Shown here: one piece after another, positions 34,942 to 44,129 of the stretch
How the letters are laid out: every line of letters starts with the position of its first letter
How positions within the stretch are numbered: position 1 is the stretch's first letter
Source of the DNA: Salipaludibacillus neizhouensis
GTDB taxonomy: Bacteria; Bacillota; Bacilli; Bacillales; Salisediminibacteriaceae
Assembly (NCBI RefSeq): GCF_002886185.1
Contig: NZ_KZ614147.1
Coordinates: 1,089,187-1,153,186, forward strand
Length of the DNA: 64,000 nucleotides
Direction of reading: 5' to 3'
Notes under the pieces: model-generated
What the model saw: the letters and a program-made list of their open reading frames with translations, nothing else
The model's database searches: none
Told to the model about the DNA's origin: nothing
Translations under genes and position numbers: made by a program

Positions 34942-35634
34942 TTGAATAATGTAAAAACAGTAAAAAAACATTTAAAAGTCATACTTTTTGATAGTCAAAA
35001 GATACTTACCGAAGAAAAAATCTTTCAGCATAATAAGGATTTAATAGATGTAACAATCATGTATACAACAAATAAATTGGATTGTGAAGAACCGTATGAC
35101 TACCTTTTATATTTAGTGGAAGACTGTACATACTTTCATGACGAAAATTTAGCTTACTTCAAAAAAGAGCTTCAAGGTAAGAAAAAAATAATTATTGTTA
35201 CTAAAACGAAAGTAAGAGAAGAATTTGTATCATTGTTGGCGTTACCGGTATATGGGATGATTTCCTATGAGTTTTTACTACAAAACGAGAACAATGTGAT
35301 TGAACTCCTAAGAAATGAGCGTTTATTAGTAGACCCGGCCATTCAAAAAAAGCTAGCATTTGAGATTGACAGAAAAAAACAATCAAAAACTCCTTTGAAA
35401 AGCTTTGTTCTAAATAGAGAAAAAGTTGCTCACATTTTAAAAGTTAATGAGCAAAACGTTCTGCAATTATTATTAGACGGTAAAAGTACAAAACAAATTG
35501 CAACGGAACTTCATTTTTCACCTTCCACTATAAGTACAATTATCTGTAAATTATTAAAGAATTTAGGCGTAAATGACAGAACGGAAGCAGTTGTCTATGC
35601 TATTCGTAATGAATGGGCAGTTGGGGAAAGATAA
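34942..35634 (+). CDS. LuxR/GerE-type regulator with a degenerate receiver-like domain
   Basis: 230 residues. The last 65 form a LuxR-type HTH (VLQLLLDGKSTKQIATELHF, then SPSTISTIICKLLKNLGV and RTEAVVYAIRN). The first 130 resemble a response-regulator fold (KVILFDSQKILTEEKIF, IIIVTKTK) but lack the usual acidic pocket, and there is no obvious phospho-Asp. It therefore probably works without phosphorylation. The start is TTG with GGAGGTG eight bases upstream. It stands alone; the long AT-rich upstream region suggests complex control. Confidence 0.75.
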   Translation: MNNVKTVKKHLKVILFDSQKILTEEKIFQHNKDLIDVTIMYTTNKLDCEEPYDYLLYLVEDCTYFHDENLAYFKKELQGKKKIIIVTKTKVREEFVSLLALPVYGMISYEFLLQNENNVIELLRNERLLVDPAIQKKLAFEIDRKKQSKTPLKSFVLNREKVAHILKVNEQNVLQLLLDGKSTKQIATELHFSPSTISTIICKLLKNLGVNDRTEAVVYAIRNEWAVGER

Positions 35635-35637
35635 GAA

Positions 35638-35705
35638 TCCGCGAGACTCCTATGGAAGAATGATAAGGGCGCTGAAAAGTAAAAATCGACTTTTCAGCGC
35701 CCTTG
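35638..35705. repeat. Family A edge fused to family B first hairpin
   Basis: AATCCGCGAGACTCCTATGG is the family A right-unit edge. After GAAGAATGAT the family B hairpin follows directly, AAGGGCGCTGAAAAGT (35665-35680) / ACTTTTCAGCGCCCTT (35689-35704). The junction is the same as at 2855-2865, so A and B joined once and spread together, or B targets this site. It may also end transcription of the LuxR gene. Confidence 0.75.
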
Positions 35706-35744
35706 GCATTTAATAAATGAAGCGATTTTGTTCATTGCATTTTA

Positions 35745-36206
35745 CTATCCTTTGAAAACAAACATCGGTAAATCAGTGTGTCCCATTTCTCTCACGTAGA
35801 TAAATAAATTTCCTTTGTGATTAATTTCATGGTCGATAGCTGCATGGATAACAGCTTTAGCAGGTATTTTCATTCCCATAGTATCCGAAAGATCAATGAT
35901 TTCTGAAAAGCCTTCATCAGATATTGAATCTAAAAGTGTCAAAGTCTCCTCGGTATAGGTTTTAGCGAGCTCAGATAAATTTAGGTCGGTTTCAGTCGCA
36001 TCATGAAGCTGTTTTGGTTGTTGCTTTGCTGCAGCTGATGTAATGGAATAGAAAGATGTTAGCATATGAAGAACCAATTTTTGAGCAGACATAGACGTTT
36101 CGGTTGGCTGGTAATTATAGTGTTCTTTGTCTATTTTATTAATTAATTCGTTCGTGATCGTACGGTGTGATAAAAAGTACCCTCTTAATTCTTTAGCTAT
36201 AGTCAT
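35745..36206 (-). CDS. DinB-family protein
   Basis: 153 residues from the ATG at 36206 (GAGGAGG upstream; an earlier in-frame ATG lacks one). It is a four-helix DinB/YfiT-like protein with His ligands in KLVLHMLTSF and AAIDHEINHKGNLFIYVREM. The family holds a divalent metal; some members are thiol transferases (bacillithiol), and others are only known as DNA-damage induced. No LexA (DinR) box was found nearby, so stress function is by family only. Confidence 0.82.
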   Translation of the reverse strand: MTIAKELRGYFLSHRTITNELINKIDKEHYNYQPTETSMSAQKLVLHMLTSFYSITSAAAKQQPKQLHDATETDLNLSELAKTYTEETLTLLDSISDEGFSEIIDLSDTMGMKIPAKAVIHAAIDHEINHKGNLFIYVREMGHTDLPMFVFKG

Positions 36207-36354
36207 AGTATTATTCCTCCTCTTTGCTTCCATGATAACTCAATTTTTCGTTGTCGTCATTTATGTGACTTGCAAATAATATAAAGATAGATCAAAAAAG
36301 GGACTGTTCATTTCGTATGCCGAAGTTTTTCGTGTATGATGTAATTTGGTTCGA

Positions 36355-36383
36355 ATAATAAAGACGGCTATGCCGTTTTTATT
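36355..36383 (+). repeat. Terminal hairpin of family C, solo
   Basis: AATAAAGACGGCTATGCCGT followed by TTTTATT equals the last part of family C (compare 11367-11395). It lies just before the TauE/SafE gene. It could terminate incoming transcripts. Confidence 0.6.
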
Positions 36384-36416
36384 AGTACATATCGGTTTTT
36401 GAGAGGATTGCATTCC

Positions 36417-37154
36417 ATGCTTACAGAACTTTTTCTAATTTTTATCATTTTATTTATCGGCAGCTTCATTCAAGGTGTAAGCGGATTTGGTTTCGGGATT
36501 ATCGCTATGAGTTTTCTTCCCTTTATTTTTACGATTAAGGAGAGCACATTGTTGGTAGTATCTTTAGCACTGATTACCGCTCTAAGCATCGTGGCGCAAA
36601 TGTATAAACATATACAATGGAAAAAAATAAGAATTTTGTTAGTAGCGGCTTTAACAGGCAGATTATGTGGTTTTTTTGTTCTTGATAGATTTGGAGAAAT
36701 GGACTTCTTGAAAAATCTACTGGGAATCTTTCTTATCGGAGTAGTTATCTATTTGTTTACTAGTAAAGCTCCAAAAGATACAAAAGTGACCAATGAGACT
36801 TGGTTACCAGTGGTCCTTGGTTTTTTTGGAGGATTAGTAGGCGGTGTCTTTGCTGTAGGAGGACCTTTTTTTGTTTTCTTTATGATGCTTATTTTTAGTA
36901 AGGATAAATATGCATACAGTGCTAATTTACAAGCAACTTTCGTTTTGACAAGTCTTTTCACTATCGGTTCTCACGCATTAAACGGAGACTTTACCGGGAA
37001 TTTCCTTGTGTACTTTTTTGTAGGGGTTGTTACCGTTATTATAGGTTCACGCATTGGAATTTATTGTTTCACGTTTGTTTCACAAGAGGATGTTAAGAAA
37101 ATAGCTGCTGTATTTGTTGCTGTAGCAGCTGTGAACCTTATTTTGTTCGCTTAG
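36417..37154 (+). CDS. TauE/SafE-family membrane permease
   Basis: 245 residues with about eight membrane segments. GSFIQGVSGFGFGIIAMSFLP is the first family motif, and GGLVGGVFAVGGPFFVFFM the second, at the start of the symmetrical second half. The family moves sulfite, sulfoacetate and related organic anions. The ATG at 36417 follows GAGAGGA; the TTG at 36399 is less likely. No sulfur genes flank it, so the substrate is unassigned. Confidence 0.85.
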   Translation: MLTELFLIFIILFIGSFIQGVSGFGFGIIAMSFLPFIFTIKESTLLVVSLALITALSIVAQMYKHIQWKKIRILLVAALTGRLCGFFVLDRFGEMDFLKNLLGIFLIGVVIYLFTSKAPKDTKVTNETWLPVVLGFFGGLVGGVFAVGGPFFVFFMMLIFSKDKYAYSANLQATFVLTSLFTIGSHALNGDFTGNFLVYFFVGVVTVIIGSRIGIYCFTFVSQEDVKKIAAVFVAVAAVNLILFA

Positions 37155-37235
37155 ATACATAAACATAAAATAGAAGAGAGGAACACAATGGATGAGTGGT
37201 AACTAAACTGCTTGATGATGTTCCCACTCTTTCTA

Positions 37236-38936
37236 TTAGAATGAAGTACTGGCGAATACTGCGACTTTATTTCGCCCTTGTTCCTTCGCACCTGTATACA
37301 TAGCCCGGTCTGCGTTGCGAAGCACTGACAAAGGGGACTGGCTTGGTTCTTCCTTGGTGGCGACCCCAATACTTGCAGTGATGCAGATATCAGCATCTTT
37401 TCCATCAGATAAATCTTCTGTTACATAAAAAATATGATTTTCCAGTTTTTCTCTTATCGTATTTGCAAGACCGGTGGAATTTAGAGAGTTCTGTCCATCT
37501 AACAAAATAACAAATTCTTCGCCACCATACCTCGCCAGGACACCCTTGTTTCCTACTAAATCTCGTAAAATGGAAGCGACTTCTTTCAATACTTTATTTC
37601 CACTATAATGCCCGTATGCATCATTGATTCGTTTAAAATGATCTAAGTCAATTAAAATCATCGAATACATTAAAGAGTCTTGATTGTATTGTTCCTTTAA
37701 AAGTGTTTCAAAGTAGCGGAAATTATAAATCTTAGTTAAAGAACACATAATGCTTTCCTGTTTCGTTTGTTCTAACTGACGAATATTTTGTAATGCAACG
37801 ACAGTATAATTCCCCATTATCTCTAATAAGCGTAAGTCTACTTTTCCAAACACTCTTGGTTTAGAAGAGGTTAAGGTGACAATTCCAGCCACCTGCTTGC
37901 GATATACGGGGACAGATAATATAGATTGGGTATCTGTTAATTCTTTCAAAGGGTCTAAATGTTTCCAAGCGTTTTTTGAGTGAAACAAAAGCGACTTTCT
38001 TGTATTAAAAACTTCGAGAGTGACTCCATCTTGAAAAGTAATCGATGTCATCTCTTCGGGCAATTTAGACGGAACATTGATTCTGTGAAGTTTTCCATTC
38101 TTTTGTCTTTCGTATAGAAGTATATTTTCCGAAGAGAAAATAGAACGGCAGCTTTGGGAGAATAATAACAAAATATCATTAATTGTAGATGTATCATTAA
38201 TATTGTGACCAAACTGACTGACTTTTTCAAGGAGCCGAGCATCATGTCTACTTCGATTGTATAGCTGTAAAATAATAAAGAAAGCAATAATTGGAATACC
38301 GACTAGTATAATGGCTAGGTACCCTGACCAATGGTAAGAAACGGTTAGTGTTATTCCGACAGGAACGACTAAAAGAGTGGTTAAAGCTTGCAATAATAAT
38401 GCCCGGTTAAAAAATTTAGGTATTTTTAGAGTTGATAATGTATTTTTAAGAATGTAAATAAGGTAGTTATTTAATAAAAAGTAGCTACTAACATACACAA
38501 TGATGGGAAGAATCATACTGTAAATGGAATTGGTTTCGTTTATCGGAACTGTACCACCGGTGAGGTAAAATAATGATCCTGCCCCAAAAGAAGTCCCAAT
38601 GAATATGAGGGAATTGAGAGGAAAGCGGTAAGCATCCTCTTTCGGAACACGGACTCTTAATAACATACTGAAAATAGCTATTTGAATGACCAGTGCTTCG
38701 ATGACCATGCCAAAGAATAAGAATAATGTTAAGGATACACCTTGAATAGGCATGAAAGGTGTATTGAAAAATTTAATAGGAAATAAGGAAGCTATGAGCA
38801 TTAGAATAAGGAACACGAGAATGTCCGGCCAATTGTTCACTAATACCTCACTCTTTGAAGAAAAGGAATATATAAGAAAAGGTGTAAAAATTGTAAACCA
38901 AATTACCCAAACAAGTCTTTGATTTTTTATTGGCAT
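37236..38936 (-). CDS. Diguanylate cyclase with membrane, GAF and GGDEF domains
   Basis: 566 residues. Residues 1-225 hold about seven membrane segments (a MASE-like sensor, unnamed). Residues 240-390 form a GAF domain (SQSCRSIFSSENILLYERQ, SVPVYRKQVAGIVTL). The C-terminal 170 residues are GGDEF (LTKIYNFRYFETLL, LIDLDHFKRINDAYGH, RYGGEEFVILL, ADRAMYTGAKEQGRN). The GGEEF active site is intact, so it should make c-di-GMP. The RxxD inhibitory site nine residues before it is missing (GNKG there), suggesting no product feedback. It is monocistronic. Confidence 0.9.
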   Translation of the reverse strand: MPIKNQRLVWVIWFTIFTPFLIYSFSSKSEVLVNNWPDILVFLILMLIASLFPIKFFNTPFMPIQGVSLTLFLFFGMVIEALVIQIAIFSMLLRVRVPKEDAYRFPLNSLIFIGTSFGAGSLFYLTGGTVPINETNSIYSMILPIIVYVSSYFLLNNYLIYILKNTLSTLKIPKFFNRALLLQALTTLLVVPVGITLTVSYHWSGYLAIILVGIPIIAFFIILQLYNRSRHDARLLEKVSQFGHNINDTSTINDILLLFSQSCRSIFSSENILLYERQKNGKLHRINVPSKLPEEMTSITFQDGVTLEVFNTRKSLLFHSKNAWKHLDPLKELTDTQSILSVPVYRKQVAGIVTLTSSKPRVFGKVDLRLLEIMGNYTVVALQNIRQLEQTKQESIMCSLTKIYNFRYFETLLKEQYNQDSLMYSMILIDLDHFKRINDAYGHYSGNKVLKEVASILRDLVGNKGVLARYGGEEFVILLDGQNSLNSTGLANTIREKLENHIFYVTEDLSDGKDADICITASIGVATKEEPSQSPLSVLRNADRAMYTGAKEQGRNKVAVFASTSF

Positions 38937-39129
38937 GGACGTTCCTCCCTAACGTAAATAATTCTTAAATAACTGTATAATGGAATATTCTGACTATTAT
39001 AAATGGTAACTTATTTATTATACATCGTTAGACCTAGAATGTCAGTGAATTTTCTGGCTATTTTTCAAAAAAATGTATTTTATTTACCGTACGTTATAAG
39101 GGGAAGGACTATTGCTAGTCGCACACAGC

Positions 39130-39176
39130 AAAAAGAGGGAATCAATTGCTAAATAAGCTAGTTGATTCCCTCTTTT
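39130..39176. terminator. Bidirectional terminator between the cyclase gene and mtnU
   Basis: AAAAAGAGGGAATCAA pairs with TTGATTCCCTCTTTTT over a 16-bp perfect stem. It most likely ends mtnU transcripts, which would carry the family C repeat at 39188-39365 in their 3' end. Confidence 0.75.
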
Positions 39177-39187
39177 TCGCAAGGTAG

Positions 39188-39365
39188 GAATTTATAAAAT
39201 TGGCAGCTACCTTCACGCCGAAAGTATCAAGGTAAACCCACCCTTCATTCGAGTAGCACCTACAAAAGTAGCACGTCGAAAACGAGAGCATAGGCGAGAA
39301 AATCCGACAGACTCCTGCGAAAGATAACCCTTTATTTAATAAAAGACGCTTTGCGTTTTTCTTAT
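39188..39365. repeat. Family C repeat, copy 3, with foreign middle
   Basis: The left end (AATTTATAAAATTGGCAGCT to AAACCCACCCTT) and right end (TTTATTTAATAAAAGACGCT and TTGCGTTTTTCTTAT) match copy 2. The inner right arm is replaced by 39246-39328, which ends in a family A-like piece (AATCCGACAGACTCCTGCG). Confidence 0.7.
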
Positions 39366-39366
39366 A

Positions 39367-40164
39367 TTAAACACGATACAAGGCTGGTCGTCGATCTTCA
39401 AAAACGGGAATTTCTTCACGTACTATATCTACCGCCTTCAGGTCGATTTCTTTGTATAAAATGGTCTCTTCTTCTTGTGCTTCAGAAATGACTTCACCCC
39501 ATGGACCGATGACCATGGAATGTCCTCCGAATTCATTATTGGGGTCTGACCCCACTCGGTTGCAAGCAATCACATAGCATTGATTTTCAATGGCTCTACT
39601 GATTAGCAAGGCACGCCAATGATCGATCCGTTTCTTAGGCCACTCTGCAACGACATAAAGCACTTTTGGCTGAAGACCAGTACCGACCATATGTGTGCGA
39701 ATCCAGTCAGGAAATCGGATGTCATAGCAAATAACTCCGGCACATGGTTCTCCTTCTAATTCGAACAGTCCATCCTCTTCGCCTTGGACCAAGTATTTTT
39801 CTTCATTCATTAAACGAAACAAGTGTGCTTTACTATATTCTTTCACAAGCCTACCATCTCTATTGAACATAAGCATAGTATTTGTTGTGCCTTTTTCAGT
39901 TTGTTTAGCAACTGAACCGGCGACGATATTCGTATGATGTGTCTTCGCCAGTGTCGAAAGGAAATGAATCGCTTTTTTCGCACCTGGATCAGCAATTTCA
40001 GCTAATCGGCTTAAGTCATATCCAGTTGTCCAGAGCTCTGGTAATACGATCACATCGACTTTCTCTTTCACTGCTTCTGTGACTCTTTTTTCTACCGTCC
40101 GGTAATTTATATTTGGTTGACCGAAAGCAATATTCATTTGGATCAATGCTAGTTTTAATCCCAT
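39367..40164 (-). CDS. mtnU: Carbon-nitrogen hydrolase, MtnU-type omega-amidase
   Basis: 265 residues. The nitrilase triad is Glu in VLPELWTTGYD, Lys in KEYSKAHLF and Cys in GVICYDIRFPDW, with NQCYVIACNRVGSDPNNEF typical of MtnU. It would hydrolyse the 2-oxoacid amide left when glutamine is the amino donor in methionine salvage. The ATG at 40164 follows GAGGAG; a longer frame to 40245 is unlikely. It is divergent from mtnE, the same pairing as in B. subtilis, but other mtn genes are not here. Confidence 0.85.
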   Translation of the reverse strand: MGLKLALIQMNIAFGQPNINYRTVEKRVTEAVKEKVDVIVLPELWTTGYDLSRLAEIADPGAKKAIHFLSTLAKTHHTNIVAGSVAKQTEKGTTNTMLMFNRDGRLVKEYSKAHLFRLMNEEKYLVQGEEDGLFELEGEPCAGVICYDIRFPDWIRTHMVGTGLQPKVLYVVAEWPKKRIDHWRALLISRAIENQCYVIACNRVGSDPNNEFGGHSMVIGPWGEVISEAQEEETILYKEIDLKAVDIVREEIPVFEDRRPALYRV

Positions 40165-40414
40165 CTTATCTACTCCTCTTCTCGACAATTCTTGTATAAC
40201 ATCTTCTTCCCTCATACTACGCTTTTTAGACATGTAAATCGACACGAGCAGCTTATACGCCAGAAAAATTAGTTTAGACCTCGTTAGATGATTTTATATG
40301 ATATTGTATGTTTAGGTAATAGACGGTTGTTCCTTAAACTCTTTTAAAAGCAACACTATTTCAAAAACACCTTTAGGCAAATACGTAATAATGAATGGAG
40401 GCACTCCAATAAAT

Positions 40415-41590
40415 ATGACACGAAACTTTGAAACCTCGGAAGCATTGAAAAGATTACCTGAACAATTTTTTGCGAAGTTAGTGAAAAAGGTTCAGAGTCT
40501 TGCAAATGAAGGGCACGACATTATTAATCTTGGACAAGGTAATCCTGATCAACCAACACCCCAACATATCGTGGATAAGCTTAAACAAGCAGCAGATAAT
40601 CCAAATTACCATAAGTATTCCCCGTTTCGAGGACAATCCTTTTTAAAAGAGGCTGTATGTGACTTTTATAAACGAGAATATAATGTAGATCTAGATCCTG
40701 AAACAGAAGTTACTATTTTATTTGGGGCAAAAACAGGCTTAGTAGAGATTAGCCAATGTTTATTAAATAACGGGGATGTCGCGTTACTTCCTGATCCGGG
40801 ATATCCGGATTACCTTTCCGGAATGGCTATGTCTCATGCAAAAATTGAGACGATGCCCTTAACTCAGGAACATGATTTTTTACCTGATTACGGAGATATA
40901 GATGCAGCAACGCTTGATAAAGCAAAGCTGATGTTTCTAAATTATCCAAATAACCCGACTGCTGGAGTTGCAACTTCTTCATTTTTTGATGAGACGGTTG
41001 AAATCGCGAAGAAACATCATATTTGTGTGGTCCACGATTTCGCTTATGGCGCACTTGGATTCGATGGCGAAAAACCGCCAAGTTTTCTTGCGTCGGAAGG
41101 GGCCAAAGATATCGGTGTTGAAATGTATACGCTGTCGAAAACGTTTAACATGGCTGGCTGGAGAATTGCTTTTGCAGTAGGCAATCCATCGGTAATTGAA
41201 AGTTTGAATCTCATTCAAGATCACATGTACGTCAGCATATTCGGTGCCATACAAGAGGCAGCTGCTCATGCTTTGCAGGAACCCGAAGAAGCTATAGAGA
41301 CAATTAGGGAAACGTACGAAAAGAGACGGGATGCGTTTATGACGGCAATTTATGCTATTGGATGGAAAGCAGAAGCGCCGAAAGGTAGTTTTTTTGCTTG
41401 GCTCCCGATTCCGAATGGATTCACATCAGAAGAGTTTGCTGACCTTCTCCTGGAAAAAGCTCATGTCGTAGTGGCACCGGGTAATGGATTTGGTGAGTAT
41501 GGAGAAGGATATATCCGAGTGGGTCTTTTGACAGAAGAAAGCCGACTTTTAGAAGCTGTGAAGCGAATTGAAAAACTAGCATTGTTTTAA
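40415..41590 (+). CDS. mtnE: Aminotransferase MtnE (methionine salvage)
   Basis: 391 residues, PLP fold-type I. NLGQGNPDQPTPQHI, YHKYSPFRGQSFLKEA, FLNYPNNPTAG, VVHDFAYGALGFDG and the lysine motif YTLSKTFNMAGWRI are seen in order. It matches B. subtilis MtnE/YkrV, which forms methionine from 4-methylthio-2-oxobutanoate. The ATG at 40415 has GGAGG about 13 bases upstream; the ATG at 40391 has no site. No S-box riboswitch is present in the 250-bp leader shared with mtnU. A GTTGAA...TTCAAC hairpin with a T run follows. Confidence 0.85.
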   Translation: MTRNFETSEALKRLPEQFFAKLVKKVQSLANEGHDIINLGQGNPDQPTPQHIVDKLKQAADNPNYHKYSPFRGQSFLKEAVCDFYKREYNVDLDPETEVTILFGAKTGLVEISQCLLNNGDVALLPDPGYPDYLSGMAMSHAKIETMPLTQEHDFLPDYGDIDAATLDKAKLMFLNYPNNPTAGVATSSFFDETVEIAKKHHICVVHDFAYGALGFDGEKPPSFLASEGAKDIGVEMYTLSKTFNMAGWRIAFAVGNPSVIESLNLIQDHMYVSIFGAIQEAAAHALQEPEEAIETIRETYEKRRDAFMTAIYAIGWKAEAPKGSFFAWLPIPNGFTSEEFADLLLEKAHVVVAPGNGFGEYGEGYIRVGLLTEESRLLEAVKRIEKLALF

Positions 41591-41645
41591 GTCGCTTTCG
41601 TAAACGGAGAAATTCGAAAAAGCAAAGGCGGTGATTCATGCTGAA

Positions 41646-41686
41646 GGTTGAAATGAGGGGTTCTCCTTCATTCAACTTTTTTTGCT
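41646..41686 (+). terminator. Terminator after mtnE
   Basis: GTTGAAATGAGGGG and CCTTCATTCAAC form an imperfect stem followed by seven T. The short frame that starts at 41638 runs through it and is judged non-coding. Confidence 0.65.
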
Positions 41687-41820
41687 GTGCGAAGTATCAA
41701 ATTAAATATTCAACAAATCCACCTAAGATTCATGGAAATGACCTCTTAAACGTGATAAAATTGTATTACTTAAATATGGTAATTATGGCGGAGGAATCCA
41801 GATAAATGTGGGGGGAATCA

Positions 41821-43878
41821 ATGAATAGATTAGGCATACTTATCGTTTTTTCAGTAATGGGAGCTATGTTATTCGGATGTGCAAATGAAGAAGAAATGCA
41901 TCCGGAAGAACCGTTGGAAGACTACCTTACGGCTTGGAAAAGTGAATCTTTTACAGGAATGTTAGACGTCGTTGAGGAAGAGTCGAAGCAAGTAATAGCA
42001 AATGAAGAATGGAGTTTTGAGGAAAGATACGAAAAAATGTACGCTGACATGGGTATTGAAAATATTGAATTGAATTTTGAAGCAAGAAATTTTGAAGAGG
42101 AAGAGATTGACCTGGAGGAAGAAGAACAAATAACGTATCCTGTTCAGGTGTCGATGGACTCGATCATTGGCGAACTCAACTCTAATATAGAAGTCGATGT
42201 AAACAGAGTAACGCGAGTCACTGAAGACGACGAAGAAATAAAGGAGTGGAAAGTTGCTTGGGATCCAAGTCATATGATGATTGGGATTCAAGAAATATCA
42301 GATGTAGTCAATATTGATATTCTAGATCCGATAAGAGGAGAGATCTTCGATAGGAATGGGGAAGGATTGGCAATAAATGGCGAGGTTTATTCGGGAGAGA
42401 TTGTGCCGGAAATATCTGATGATGCAGAGGAATCTGCCATTACCTTTGCTGAAATTATGGATTTGGATGAGGAAAAAACGATTGATCTTGCAAATCGGTT
42501 TCCGGATCACCCGGATTGGCCAGCACCTATTCAACGATTGGCAATGACAGATGAGCGATCGAAAGAACTTCTTGCGGAAGTTGATGGAATACTTCTGGAT
42601 AAAGTGGAGGGGCGTGTCTATCCACACGGTGATATTACGGGACACATAATTGGATATACAGGTCCAATTACCGCAGAAGAATTAAAGGAACATGAAGGAG
42701 AAGGATATACAACCACTTCTTATTTAGGTAAAGATGGATTAGAAGATATTTATGAAGAACGATTAAGAGGAACAGGTGGGGTCAGTGTAACGATTGAGAC
42801 GGAAGACGGTGAGACAAGAGAATTTATTGGAGATCAACCTGAAGAAGATGGAGAGGATATCCACCTGACTTTGGATGTGGTGTTACAGCGGAAAATGGCC
42901 GAGACACTCGGGGAAGATACTGGGGCAGGCGTAGTCATGCACCCGAAAACAGGAGAAGTATTGGCAATGGTCAGTGAACCTTCGTTTGACTCAAATCTTC
43001 GTTATCTGCAATTGTCAGACCCGAGAGCCGAAAATCTCGAAGACTCAGCTGTCCTATTTGAAAAACGTTTTCAGCATACCTATTCGCCCGGCTCCATTTT
43101 CAAACCATTCACAGCCATTGCCGGAATAGAAGAAGGACAACTGGACCCAACGGAAAAATTAACGATTGAGGGACTTCAGTGGCAACCCGGGGACAGCGAA
43201 TGGGGCGGCTATAAAGTCACTCGCGTTAATGACAGAGAGACAAATATTGACTTAACCACAGCTATGACTCTGTCGGACAATATTTATTTTGCCCAACAAG
43301 CATTAAGGCTGGGGGAAGATTCATTTGAAGCATGGGGAGAACGATATGGATTTGGAGAAGAGTTTCCATTTGACTTCCCACTCTACCATTCGACGTTAAC
43401 GAATGAAGGATTCGATACAGAAATCCTACTTGCAGATACAGGCTATGGTCAAGGCCAGGTTCAAACGTCACCCATTCATATGGCAGCATTGTATACTGTT
43501 TTTCTTAATGACGGGGCCATCGTTCAGCCAAAGCTGTTCCAGGAAACAGAGGAGAAGCTATTCCAAGAAGCAATTGCTTCCTCTGAGACGATTTCTACCG
43601 TTAGAGATACGTTAGTAGAGGTGGTCCAAAATAGTAATGGCACAGCAAACCGTGCAAATCCTGGACATGACAGGTCTCTTGCAGGAAAAACAGGGACTGC
43701 TGAACTTAAAATGGATCAATCAGATGAAGAAGGGGGACAAATCGGTTGGTTCGTCAGCTTTGATACAGAAGAGGAAGATCTGTTAACAACAATCATGGTA
43801 AAAGATGTGCAAGACAAAGGTGGAAGTGGTTATGTCGTTGATTTAACGAATAAATTTTATAGTAAGCTTGCTGAGTAA
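41821..43878 (+). CDS. pbpC: Class B penicillin-binding protein, lipoprotein (PBP3/PbpC-like)
   Basis: 685 residues. The signal peptide ends at the lipobox MLFGCANEE. It is followed by a MecA-type NTF2-like domain (to about residue 150) and the PBP dimerisation region (DPIRGEIFDRNGEGLA). A transpeptidase domain follows with SxxK in SPGSIFKPF, SDN in LSDNIYFAQ and KTGT in LAGKTGTAE. It cross-links peptidoglycan outside the membrane. The first domains are extremely rich in Asp and Glu, fitting an alkaliphile or halophile. The ATG at 41821 is preferred to 41806 because GGGGGAA lies just before it. It is monocistronic. Confidence 0.9.
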   Translation: MNRLGILIVFSVMGAMLFGCANEEEMHPEEPLEDYLTAWKSESFTGMLDVVEEESKQVIANEEWSFEERYEKMYADMGIENIELNFEARNFEEEEIDLEEEEQITYPVQVSMDSIIGELNSNIEVDVNRVTRVTEDDEEIKEWKVAWDPSHMMIGIQEISDVVNIDILDPIRGEIFDRNGEGLAINGEVYSGEIVPEISDDAEESAITFAEIMDLDEEKTIDLANRFPDHPDWPAPIQRLAMTDERSKELLAEVDGILLDKVEGRVYPHGDITGHIIGYTGPITAEELKEHEGEGYTTTSYLGKDGLEDIYEERLRGTGGVSVTIETEDGETREFIGDQPEEDGEDIHLTLDVVLQRKMAETLGEDTGAGVVMHPKTGEVLAMVSEPSFDSNLRYLQLSDPRAENLEDSAVLFEKRFQHTYSPGSIFKPFTAIAGIEEGQLDPTEKLTIEGLQWQPGDSEWGGYKVTRVNDRETNIDLTTAMTLSDNIYFAQQALRLGEDSFEAWGERYGFGEEFPFDFPLYHSTLTNEGFDTEILLADTGYGQGQVQTSPIHMAALYTVFLNDGAIVQPKLFQETEEKLFQEAIASSETISTVRDTLVEVVQNSNGTANRANPGHDRSLAGKTGTAELKMDQSDEEGGQIGWFVSFDTEEEDLLTTIMVKDVQDKGGSGYVVDLTNKFYSKLAE

Positions 43879-43917
43879 AATCTGGAATAAAGAGTAACAA
43901 AAACTAGAGAATTGTGT

Positions 43918-43956
43918 TAGATGTTCACTACATTTGAGTGGGGGACGTCTTTTTTT
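43918..43956 (+). terminator. Probable terminator after pbpC
   Basis: AGATGTTCACT and AGTGGGGGACGTCT form a bulged stem followed by eight T, 40 bases after the stop codon. Confidence 0.6.
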
Positions 43957-44129
43957 TATGATTTTACCTTGTTCAGGAGATTAAACCGTCATAATTCTTA
44001 AGTTGTAATCTCATAAGGATCATCTTCCCGTTTATATGATCGATTAATGGGGGAATTTATATGTTATAATCATAACTTAAAGTGATCGCAACGACACAAT
44101 AATTTATAATGTGAGAGGGCAGTATAACG

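Noticed and set aside
39543-39555. GGGGTCTGACCCC inside mtnU as an inserted repeat
   Set aside because: It encodes GSDP in a motif conserved in MtnU proteins, and no length change is seen; chance identity is more likely.
40165-40414. SAM riboswitch upstream of mtnE
   Set aside because: None of the S-box core blocks can be found in either orientation.
41638-41805. A 55-codon frame after mtnE with an AGGCGGTG-like site
   Set aside because: It runs through the mtnE terminator hairpin and has no recognisable protein features.
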